A DNA stretch of 64,000 bases, taken from positions 1 through 64,000 of the forward strand of contig DATBKU010000110.1 of NCBI GenBank assembly GCA_036555725.1, in the 5' to 3' direction. A model generated the notes under the pieces. It did no database searches. It was given only the letters and a program-made list of their open reading frames with translations, and was not told where the DNA came from. The number at the start of each line of letters is the position of its first letter. The stretch's first letter is position 1. This document shows positions 49,843 to 57,901 of the stretch, piece by piece. Both the position numbers and the translations under genes were made by a program. Source of the DNA: CALAED01 sp036555725 (lineage in GTDB: Bacteria > Actinomycetota > Actinomycetes > Streptosporangiales > Streptosporangiaceae).

Positions 49843-50904
49843 ATGGCAGAACGCAGCAGTCTCGACCGTCGGGGATTCATGTTCGCCGGAGCTGTGCTCG
49901 GTGCTGGCACCCTCGCCGCCTGCACCAGCAACGAGCCCAAAGAGAACACCTCGTCGGGCCAGCAGCAGAACGTGTCCACCGGGGGGGACAACGACAAGGC
50001 GGGCAAGCAGGTCACGATCGGCTTCTCCGCGCCGGCCGCCGACCACGGCTGGATCGCCGCGATCGCCAAGAACGCCGAGGCCCAGGCCAAGAAGTACTCC
50101 GACGTCACGTTCAAGCCCGTAGAGCCGACCAACGACATCAACCAGCAGATCTCCGCGGTGGAGTCGTTGATCGCGCAGAAGGTCAACGTCCTGGTCATCC
50201 TGCCCAACGACGGAGAGCAGCTGAACCAGGTCGCCCGCAAGGCCACCGACGCCGGTATCCCGGTCGTCAACCTCGACCGGATCTTCCCCGACAAGCTGTC
50301 GTACCGGACCTGGATCGGCGGCGACAACTACGGCATGGGCGTCGCCGCCGGCCATTACGTCGGGACGAAGCTCAAGCAGAAGGGCGTCTCGAATCCGGTC
50401 ATCGTGGAGATCCAGGGCATCGCGACGCTGCCGTTGACCCAGGAGCGGACCAAGGGTTTCGACGACGCGCTGAAGACGTACGGCTTCAGCGTGACCGCCA
50501 AGCAGGACGCCAAGTTCACCGTCGAGACCGGCAACCAGGTGGCGACCAACCTGCTGCAGGCGCACAAGAAGATCGACGCGATGTGGAACCAGGACGACGA
50601 CCAGGGCGTCGGCGTGCTGGCCGCCATCAAGCAGGCCAACCGCAACGAGTTCTTCATGGTCGGCGGGGCCGGCTCGGCCAACGCGATGCGCGAGATCAAG
50701 TCGGGCAACAGCGTCCTCGAGGCGACGGTGACCTACAGCCCGACGATGGCGTCGTCGGCTATTAAGATCGCCCGCTTGATCGCCCAGGGCAAGGGCATGG
50801 CCGACCTGGTCGAGCAGGAGGTGCCGCAGTCGATCACGCTGGCCTCCGAGACGATCACCAAGCAGAACGTCGACCAGTACCTGCCGCTCGGATTCGAGTC
50901 CTGA
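49843..50904 (+). CDS. Sugar ABC transporter substrate-binding lipoprotein (Tat-type)
   Basis: 353 residues from ATG 49843 (CAGGAGT upstream). The signal has a twin-arginine (SLDRRGFMFAG) and a lipobox (GTLAACTSN, Cys about 26), so the protein is exported folded and lipid-anchored. The rest is a periplasmic-binding-protein-like domain of the RbsB family (EGIATLPLTQERTKGFDDA-like region, MWNQDDDQGVGVLAA). Ligand probably a sugar or cyclitol released outside by the ThuA enzymes. Confidence 0.92.
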   Translation: MAERSSLDRRGFMFAGAVLGAGTLAACTSNEPKENTSSGQQQNVSTGGDNDKAGKQVTIGFSAPAADHGWIAAIAKNAEAQAKKYSDVTFKPVEPTNDINQQISAVESLIAQKVNVLVILPNDGEQLNQVARKATDAGIPVVNLDRIFPDKLSYRTWIGGDNYGMGVAAGHYVGTKLKQKGVSNPVIVEIQGIATLPLTQERTKGFDDALKTYGFSVTAKQDAKFTVETGNQVATNLLQAHKKIDAMWNQDDDQGVGVLAAIKQANRNEFFMVGGAGSANAMREIKSGNSVLEATVTYSPTMASSAIKIARLIAQGKGMADLVEQEVPQSITLASETITKQNVDQYLPLGFES

Positions 50905-50923
50905 GCGCCCCGAAGGGTTGTTG

Positions 50924-52147
50924 ATGACGAACGCGGACACAGGGACATTCCAGCCCCCTGACGGGGGCCCACCCCCGACACCTGCACTCGGCGTCGGCAT
51001 GGTCGGCTACGCCTTCATGGGGCGTGCCCATTCCCAGGCGTGGCGCACGGTCGGCCCCTTCTTCGACCCGCCGTACGCGCCCCAGATGGTGGCGCTGGCC
51101 GGGCGGTCGCGAGAGGGGGTCACCGCCGCCGCCCGGCAGCTGGGCTGGGCCTCGGTCGAGACCGACTGGAAGGCGCTGTTGCGCAGGGACGACATACAGG
51201 TGATCGACATCTGTACGCCGGGGGACTCCCACGCCGAGATCGCGATCGCCGCGCTCGACGCCGGGAAGCACGTGTTGTGCGAGAAGCCGCTCGCCAACAC
51301 CGTGGCCGAGGCCGAGGCGATGGCCGCGGCCGCGGACCGCGCCCGGGAACGCGGAGTCCGGTCCATGGTCGGGTTCAACTACCGCCGGGTGCCGGCCGTC
51401 GCGCTGGCGAGGCAGTTCGTCGCGGACGGACGGCTCGGCATCATCCGGCACGTACGGGCGCAGTATCTGCAGGACTGGATCGTCGACCCCGAGTTTCCGC
51501 TGGTCTGGCGGCTGGACAAGGAGAAGGCGGGATCCGGGGCGCTCGGCGACATCGGGGCGCACATCATCGACACAGCCCAGTTCATTACGGGCGACTCCAT
51601 TTCCGGCGTGTCCGCGATCACGGAGACATTCATCAGGGAGCGCCCCATCGCGGAGGCCTCGGCCGGGCTCGGTGCGTCCAGCGGCGCCGGGTCCGGCCAG
51701 GTGACCGTCGACGACGCGGCGCTGTTCATCGGCCGTACGACGGGCGGGGTGCTGGCCTCCTTCGAGGCCACCCGGTTCGCGACCGGCCGGAAGAACGCGC
51801 TGCGCATCGAGGTCAACGGGTCGCTGGGCAGCCTGGCCTTCGACTTCGAGGCGATGAACGAACTGTCCTTCTACGACAACACGCTCGACCCCACGGACGC
51901 CGGCTTCCGCCGCATCCTCGTCACCGAGCCCACCCATCCGTACATGGCCGCCTGGTGGCCGCCCGGCCACCTGATCGGCTACGAGCACACCTTTACCCAC
52001 GAGATCCGCGACCTGGTCGACGCGATCGCGAACGGGACCGCCCCGGCCCCGTCGTTCGCCGACGGGCTGCGGGTGCAGCGAGTGCTGGCCGCCGTGGAAA
52101 AGAGCGCGGCGTCCGGCAGCGGCTGGACGAATGTGGAGGACACGTGA
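50924..52147 (+). CDS. Gfo/Idh/MocA-family oxidoreductase
   Basis: 407 residues from ATG 50924 (GAAGGG upstream). After a 22-residue head, the Rossmann motif GVGMVGYAFMGRAH (about 24-37) and the family motif CEKPLANT (about 121-128) are clear; the C-terminal domain follows. Family members reversibly oxidise sugars or inositols with NAD(P), often at C3 or C2. The head's QPPDGGPPPTPAL is encoded by the 30-bp hairpin repeat, so it looks like an insertion. It stands between the importer and ThuA copy 3, consistent with processing the imported keto-sugar. Confidence 0.91.
   Translation: MTNADTGTFQPPDGGPPPTPALGVGMVGYAFMGRAHSQAWRTVGPFFDPPYAPQMVALAGRSREGVTAAARQLGWASVETDWKALLRRDDIQVIDICTPGDSHAEIAIAALDAGKHVLCEKPLANTVAEAEAMAAAADRARERGVRSMVGFNYRRVPAVALARQFVADGRLGIIRHVRAQYLQDWIVDPEFPLVWRLDKEKAGSGALGDIGAHIIDTAQFITGDSISGVSAITETFIRERPIAEASAGLGASSGAGSGQVTVDDAALFIGRTTGGVLASFEATRFATGRKNALRIEVNGSLGSLAFDFEAMNELSFYDNTLDPTDAGFRRILVTEPTHPYMAAWWPPGHLIGYEHTFTHEIRDLVDAIANGTAPAPSFADGLRVQRVLAAVEKSAASGSGWTNVEDT
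50950..50979 (+). repeat. 30-bp hairpin element, copy B (inside the Gfo/Idh gene)
   Basis: CCAGCCCCCTGACGGGGG followed by CCCACCCCCGAC. Same hairpin plus CACCCCC tail as copies A and C, in frame at the N-terminus of the coding sequence. Confidence 0.75.
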
Positions 52148-52530
52148 GGCACCAGCCGGGCGACACGACACCCGTCCCGCGGGGAGGTCACCCCGAGGGC
52201 GGGCATCTCGGCGTCGAGTCCGCGACGGCGCGCGGCCGCGTCGAGCCACGGCACCAAATCCATCGACTTCCCAAGGAGCACCCGCACCAGGCGCGCTGAC
52301 ACATCGACGTCCGCCGTGGTTCGGCGACTCGGCGGACGGGCGGTCGGCGCCGCACGAGCGGTGGGGTGAGGGGACCGACGCCGACGGCCCCCTCACCTCG
52401 CCCGACCCTTGGCCCCTGTCCCCGACAGCGCTGATTCCGGCCCCCTAACCGGGGCCCCACCCCCAACCTCAGGCCGCTCGAGGCGCGCCGCCCCGCCAGG
52501 TCGCGCGCCGACCCACCCCAGGAGCCACCC
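52148..52530 (+). other. Long non-coding spacer before ThuA copy 3
   Basis: 383 bases without a convincing gene. A GTG at 52144 overlapping the Gfo/Idh stop opens a 51-codon frame to about 52299 (RHQPGDTTPVPRGG...), rich in His, Pro and Arg and unlike known proteins; it could be a coupled micro-ORF or chance. The rest is G/C-rich and includes hairpin element C. No clear promoter. Confidence 0.4.
52437..52467 (+). repeat. 30-bp hairpin element, copy C (intergenic)
   Basis: CCGGCCCCCTAACCGGGG followed by CCCCACCCCCAAC. Aligns with copies A and B; here it lies 64 bp before the ThuA copy 3 start, where it could weaken or modulate read-through. Confidence 0.72.
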
Positions 52531-55500
52531 GTGGCATGCCTACCACGCCGACTACGCCGAATAGTCGCATCGATCGTCATCCCGCTGCTCGCCATCCCGC
52601 TCGCCGGCTCGGTCGTGGCCATCACCACTACCGCCGCCCAGGCCGCCCCCGCACATCCCGTGACGGCCTCACGCGCTCCCGCGCAGCCCGCGCCCGTACG
52701 ATCCGTACCGGCGAAGCGGGCGCCCGCGCGGGATGCCGTAGATCAACCACCAGGGCCGTTCAAGGCGCTGGTGTTCTCCAAGACCACCGGGTTCCGGCAC
52801 GACTCGATCCCGGACGGGATCGCCGCGATCCAGAAGCTCGGCCAGGAGAACAACTTCACGGTCGACGCCACCGAGGACGACGCCTTCTTCACCGACGCCA
52901 ACCTGGCCCAGTACGACGTCGTCGTCTTCGTCTCGACGACCGGTGACCCGCTGGGCACGCAGGCCGAAAAGGACGCCTTCCAGCGCTACATCCAGGCCGG
53001 CGGCGGCTTCGTCGGCATCCATGCGGCCGCCGACAGCGGCTACACCTGGCCGTGGTACGGCAAGCTCGTCGGCGCGTACTTCAAGTCGCACCCGGCGATC
53101 CAGTCCGCAACCGTCAAGATCGAGGACCCGGCGCACCCGTCCATGCAGGGCCTGCCGCTGCGCTGGACCCGTACCGACGAGTGGTACAACTACCAGACGA
53201 ATCCGCGTGGAGCGGTCCACGTGCTCGCCGCGCTCGACGAGACCTCGTACGACGTCGGCAGCGACGGGATGGGGTTCGACCACCCGATCACCTGGTGCCA
53301 GAACTACGACGGCGGCCGCTCGTGGTACACCGGCCTGGGCCACACCAAAGAGAGCTACACCGAGCCGGAGTTCCTGAAGACCCTGCTCGGCGGCCTGCAG
53401 ACCGCCGCCGGCGTGGTCAACGCCGACTGCTCGGCCTCGCTCGACAGCAGCTTCCAGAAGGTCACGCTCGACGACAGCACCTCCAACCCGATGATGCTGG
53501 ACGTCGCCGCCGACGGCCGGGTGTTCTACATCGACCGGCTGGGCGACGTGAAGGTCGTCAAGCCGTCCGGCGGCACCGTGCTGGCCGCGCACCTCGACGT
53601 GTTCACCGCCAACGAGAGCGGCGGCCTGGGACTCGCGCTCGACCCGAAGTTCGACACGAACCACTGGTTGTACGTCTACTACTCACCGACCGGCAAGGAC
53701 GTCGACCGGCTGAGCCGCTTCACCGTGACCGGCGACGCGCTCGACATGGGCAGCGAGCAGGTCGTGCTGGAGGCGCCGGTGCAGCGCGCCGAATGCTGCC
53801 ACCACGGCGGCGGCATGGTCTTCGACGCCAAGTCCGGCGACCTTTGGCTGGCCACCGGCGACAACACCAACCCGTTCGCCTCCGACGGCTACGCGCCGAT
53901 CGACGAGCGCGCCGGGCGCGAGGCGTGGGACGCCCAGCGCTCCGCGGCCAACACCAACAGCCTGTCCGGCAAGGTGCTGCGCATCCACCCCGAGTCGGAC
54001 GGCACGTACACGATCCCCGACGGCAACCTGTTCGCGCCCGGTACGGCGAAAACCCGGCCCGAGGTGTACGCCATGGGCTTCCGCAACCCGTTCCGCATCG
54101 GCATCGACCCGAAGACCGGGAAGGTGATGGTCGCGAACTACGGGCCGGACGCGGGGTCGCCGAGCCCGACCCGCGGCCCGGAGAACACGGTCGAGTGGGA
54201 CATCCTCAACCAGCCGGGCAACTACGGCTGGCCGTACTGCATCGGCGACAACAAGCCGTACATCGACTACGACTTCGCCACCGGACAGTCCGGGTCCGCC
54301 TTCGACTGCGCGACGCCGGTCAACAACTCGCCCAACAACACAGGGCTGACCGACCTGCCGGCGGCGATCCCGGCGATGGTCTACTACCACTACTCGGCCG
54401 ACGCGGCCTTCCCCGAGCTGGGCGGGGGCGGCGCGCCGATGGCCGGGCCCGTCTACCGGTATGACACGGATCTGAACTCGGACCGCAAGTGGCCCGCCTA
54501 CTGGGACGGCAAGGCGATCTTCGGCGAGTGGAACCAGAACAAGCTGTACTCGTTCCAGCTCAACGGCGACGCGAGCCAACTGCTCGACATCAACCAGATC
54601 TTCGGCTCCATGAGTTTCCTGAAGCCGATGGACATGAAGTTCGGCCCGGACGGCGCGCTCTACCTCATCGAGTGGGGGTCCGGGTTCGGCGGCGACAACA
54701 CCGACTCCGCGATCTACCGGATCGACTACGTGCAGGGCAACCGCGTCCCGATCGCCAAGGTCCAGGCCGACAAGACGGACGGGCCCGCACCGCTGACCGT
54801 GGCATTCTCGAGCGAGGGCTCGCGTGACCCGGACGGCACGACGATCACGTACGCCTGGGACCTCGACGGCGACGGCACGACCGACTCCACCGACCCCGCT
54901 CCGTCGCACACCTACAGCGACCCGGGCAACTACACCGCCACGCTCACCGTCACCGACGGCACCGGCAAGACCGGCACCGCGAGCGTGATCATCACGGTCG
55001 GCAACACCACCCCGGCCGTGACCATCGACGGGCCGCCCACCGGCGGGTTCTTCGATTGGGGCGACCAGGTCAAGTACAAGGTGACGGTCACCGACCCCGA
55101 GGACGGCACGATCGACTGCGACACGGTCCAGGTTCAGGCGATCCTCGGGCACGACAGCCACGGTCATCCGCTCGACCAGTACCACGGCTGTAGCGGCACC
55201 GTGCAGACCACCCTGTCCAGCGGGCACACCGAGGGCGACAACGTCTTCTACGTGCTCGAGGCCAGCTACACCGACAAGGGCGGCGCGGGCGGGGCCAACC
55301 CGCTGACCGGGCGCGCCCAGGTGATCCTGCAGCCCAAGCACAAGCAGGCCGAGTTCTTCACCTCGACCGGACGTACGGCCGACGGCGCCGGCACCGGCAC
55401 GCCCGGCGTGCAGACCGAGCCCGCCGGCGACGACCAGGGCGGCGGCGAGGACATCGGGTTCATCGAGGACGGCGACTGGTGGACGTTCGACCCCGTCGAC

Positions 55501-57792
55501 CTCACCGGCATCGACTCGATCCGGTTCCGCGCCGCATCGGCCTCGACCGGCGGCACCATCCAGGTCCGCTGGAACGCGCCGGACGGGCCGGTTGTCGGAT
55601 CGGCCGACGTGCCGAACACCGGTGGGTGGCAGACCTACCAGGACTTCTCCGTCAACCTCACCCAGCCGCCCGGCGCGAGCGGGAAGCTCTACTTCGTCGT
55701 CCGCCGGCCGGCCGGCAGCGACAACACCGGCGGGCTGCTCAACGTCAACTGGGTCGACTTCGTCGGCAAGGGCCTGACCGACAACCAGCGTCCGGCCGTG
55801 ACCGCGACGGCGACCCCCACCTCCGGGACGACTCCGCTGACGGTGGACTTCTCCGCCACGGCGACCGACCCTGAGGGCGACACCCCGCTGACGTACAAGT
55901 GGGACTTCGGCGTCGCCGGCGCGGCGCAGCCGACCACGCCCGACGCCTCGTACACCTACACCGCGGCCGGCACCTACACCGCGACCGTGACGGTCACCGA
56001 CGCCAAGGGCGCGATCACGCAGAAAACGCTGACGATCAGGGCCGACGCGCCCAACCCGGCGTGCGATCCCGGCCAGCCCAGGCCCGCGCCGAACGACGAG
56101 TTCGACGGCACGGCGCTGGACGGCTGCCGGTGGGACTCGATCGTCCGGCCCGACCCGGCGGCCGCCCGGCTGACCGGCGGCAACCTGGAGATCGACACCT
56201 CGCAGGGCGACATCTACGGCTCCGGCAACTCCGGGCCGAAGAACTTCATCCTGCAGCGGGCGCCGGCGGGCGACTGGACGCTGGAGACCAAGGTCGACGG
56301 CAGCGCCTTCAACCAGGCCTACCATCAGGGCGGCCTGCTCGTGTACGCGGACGACGGCAACTACGTCAAGTTCGACTACATCACCGACAGCGCCACGGCC
56401 CGCCGTATCGAGCTGCGCAGCGAGATCGGCGACACGGTGCAGGACCCGCAACCGCAGGCCGGTGACCTCACGCAGGGCGTGTGGTGGCTGCGGCTCGTCA
56501 AGGTCGGCGACACCTTCCACGGGTTCGCCTCCGCGGACGGCCAGACCTGGACCGAGGTCGGGACCGGCGTACAGAACTCGGCCGTGGCGAGCAACGCCAA
56601 GGCCGGGGTGTTCGCCTTCGGCGTCGACCAGACGGCGTCGGTGACCGCCAAGTTCGACTACTTCCACCTGAGCACCGACCTCGCGGCGCCGACCACGACG
56701 GCGACCACCGATGTCGGCCTGCCCGGCACCGGCTGGTTCACCGGGCCGGTCACCGTCACGCTGGCCGCGCAGGACGCGGGCAGCGGCGTCGACCGGACGG
56801 AGTACGCGCTCGACGGCGGTGCCTGGACGGCGTACGGCGGCCCGGTCACGGTGTCCGGCGACGGTGCGCATACCCTGCAGTACCGGTCGGCGGACAAGGC
56901 GGGCAACGTCGAGGACGCGAAGACGCTGCCGGTCAAGATCGACGCCACCGCGCCGCTGACCACGGCGGCGTTCGCCCCCGGCAACGACGACGGGTGGCAC
57001 ATGGGCGCGGTGCCGGTGACGCTGTCCGCGGCGGACGCCACGTCCGGCCTGGCCGCCACCGAGTACAAGCTCGACGACGGTGCCTGGACGCCGTACACCG
57101 AGCCGGTCAACGTGTCCGGCGACGGCGAGCACACCGTGCTGTACCGGTCCACTGACCAGGCCGGCAACGTCGAGACCGACAAGGCGGCGACCGTCAAGAT
57201 CGACGCCTCCGGTCCGACCGTGCTGGTCAGCGGCGTGGCCGACGGACAGCTCTACGGCGACAGCCAGGACGTTCGGATCGGCTGGCAGGCCACCGACGCG
57301 ACGTCCGGGCTGCAGACCGTGAGCGGCACGCTCGATGACCGCCCGTTCCTGTCCGGCACCCTGCAGGCCCTGTACGAACTGTCGCTGGGCCGGCACCGGA
57401 TCGCGGTGACCGCCACCGACAAGGCCGGCAACCAAACGTCGGTGCCGGTGGAGTTCTTCACCGCCACGTCACTGCGTGACATGGCGAACCTCATCGACCG
57501 GTTCCGGGCGACCGGACGGCTGACCCAGGCCACCGCGAACAAGCTGCAGAACCAGCTCACGAAGGCGCGGCTGGCCGAGGCTACCGGCAAGGACGCCAGG
57601 GCCATCAAGGAATTGGAGAAGTTCAAGACCATGACCGCGGCGGTCTCCGGCACCGAGGTCACGGACACGCTCGTGCGCGACGCCAACGCCATGATCGTCC
57701 GGCTCGGCGGTACGCCCGCCGGCCTGCGGCCAAGCGAGGTGAAGGCGCTCCAGGGCACCGGGTGGGTCAAGGGCGACGCCACCCACCGTTGA
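52531..57792 (+). CDS. Giant secreted ThuA / sugar-dehydrogenase / multi-domain carbohydrate protein (copy 3)
   Basis: 1753 residues from GTG 52531 (CAGGAG upstream). Order: signal peptide about 1-38; ThuA about 75-305; sugar-dehydrogenase propeller about 306-730 with ECCHHGGGMVFD; PKD about 733-826; spacer with ILGHDSHGHP; CBM6-like about 937-1080; second PKD about 1085-1170; a concanavalin/DUF1349-like domain about 1180-1385; three OmpL47/Ig-like repeats (LDGGAWTAYGGPVTVSGDG, LDDGAWTPYTEPVNVSGDG) about 1388-1650; and a C-terminal helical FIMAH-type domain (LIDRFRATGRLTQATANKLQ). It is a cell-surface or secreted glycan-processing protein. The ebo cluster starts 105 bp later. Confidence 0.87.
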   Translation: MACLPRRLRRIVASIVIPLLAIPLAGSVVAITTTAAQAAPAHPVTASRAPAQPAPVRSVPAKRAPARDAVDQPPGPFKALVFSKTTGFRHDSIPDGIAAIQKLGQENNFTVDATEDDAFFTDANLAQYDVVVFVSTTGDPLGTQAEKDAFQRYIQAGGGFVGIHAAADSGYTWPWYGKLVGAYFKSHPAIQSATVKIEDPAHPSMQGLPLRWTRTDEWYNYQTNPRGAVHVLAALDETSYDVGSDGMGFDHPITWCQNYDGGRSWYTGLGHTKESYTEPEFLKTLLGGLQTAAGVVNADCSASLDSSFQKVTLDDSTSNPMMLDVAADGRVFYIDRLGDVKVVKPSGGTVLAAHLDVFTANESGGLGLALDPKFDTNHWLYVYYSPTGKDVDRLSRFTVTGDALDMGSEQVVLEAPVQRAECCHHGGGMVFDAKSGDLWLATGDNTNPFASDGYAPIDERAGREAWDAQRSAANTNSLSGKVLRIHPESDGTYTIPDGNLFAPGTAKTRPEVYAMGFRNPFRIGIDPKTGKVMVANYGPDAGSPSPTRGPENTVEWDILNQPGNYGWPYCIGDNKPYIDYDFATGQSGSAFDCATPVNNSPNNTGLTDLPAAIPAMVYYHYSADAAFPELGGGGAPMAGPVYRYDTDLNSDRKWPAYWDGKAIFGEWNQNKLYSFQLNGDASQLLDINQIFGSMSFLKPMDMKFGPDGALYLIEWGSGFGGDNTDSAIYRIDYVQGNRVPIAKVQADKTDGPAPLTVAFSSEGSRDPDGTTITYAWDLDGDGTTDSTDPAPSHTYSDPGNYTATLTVTDGTGKTGTASVIITVGNTTPAVTIDGPPTGGFFDWGDQVKYKVTVTDPEDGTIDCDTVQVQAILGHDSHGHPLDQYHGCSGTVQTTLSSGHTEGDNVFYVLEASYTDKGGAGGANPLTGRAQVILQPKHKQAEFFTSTGRTADGAGTGTPGVQTEPAGDDQGGGEDIGFIEDGDWWTFDPVDLTGIDSIRFRAASASTGGTIQVRWNAPDGPVVGSADVPNTGGWQTYQDFSVNLTQPPGASGKLYFVVRRPAGSDNTGGLLNVNWVDFVGKGLTDNQRPAVTATATPTSGTTPLTVDFSATATDPEGDTPLTYKWDFGVAGAAQPTTPDASYTYTAAGTYTATVTVTDAKGAITQKTLTIRADAPNPACDPGQPRPAPNDEFDGTALDGCRWDSIVRPDPAAARLTGGNLEIDTSQGDIYGSGNSGPKNFILQRAPAGDWTLETKVDGSAFNQAYHQGGLLVYADDGNYVKFDYITDSATARRIELRSEIGDTVQDPQPQAGDLTQGVWWLRLVKVGDTFHGFASADGQTWTEVGTGVQNSAVASNAKAGVFAFGVDQTASVTAKFDYFHLSTDLAAPTTTATTDVGLPGTGWFTGPVTVTLAAQDAGSGVDRTEYALDGGAWTAYGGPVTVSGDGAHTLQYRSADKAGNVEDAKTLPVKIDATAPLTTAAFAPGNDDGWHMGAVPVTLSAADATSGLAATEYKLDDGAWTPYTEPVNVSGDGEHTVLYRSTDQAGNVETDKAATVKIDASGPTVLVSGVADGQLYGDSQDVRIGWQATDATSGLQTVSGTLDDRPFLSGTLQALYELSLGRHRIAVTATDKAGNQTSVPVEFFTATSLRDMANLIDRFRATGRLTQATANKLQNQLTKARLAEATGKDARAIKELEKFKTMTAAVSGTEVTDTLVRDANAMIVRLGGTPAGLRPSEVKALQGTGWVKGDATHR

Positions 57793-57805
57793 GGGAGGAC
57801 GACCA

Positions 57806-57901
57806 ATGAGCAGGGAGCGAGCCCGCCGAGTGAGCGGAGCGGCCGGCGAGTCGTCGGGAGAGCCGTCCGCGCAGCGAACGAGAAGGGTGAGCGACCAATG
57901 A
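57806..57901 (+). repeat. 92-bp start-codon element with 31-codon Arg-rich micro-ORF (copy 1)
   Basis: The 12-bp sequence GACCAATGAGCA occurs at 57801-57812 and again at 57893-57904, exactly 92 bp apart, with a GAGCGA-rich insert between them. The insert opens an ORF from ATG 57806 (GGGAGGAC upstream), MSRERARRVSGAAG to RRVSDQ, whose TGA overlaps the next gene start (ATGA). An equivalent element of the same size lies at 63684. Confidence 0.75.

Noticed and set aside
53683..57435. A 1250-codon open frame on the minus strand opposite ThuA copy 3
   Set aside because: Antisense frames stay open easily in DNA with third-position GC bias. The composition is Arg/Gly/Val/Ala-rich without domains, and the plus-strand gene has clear domain content.
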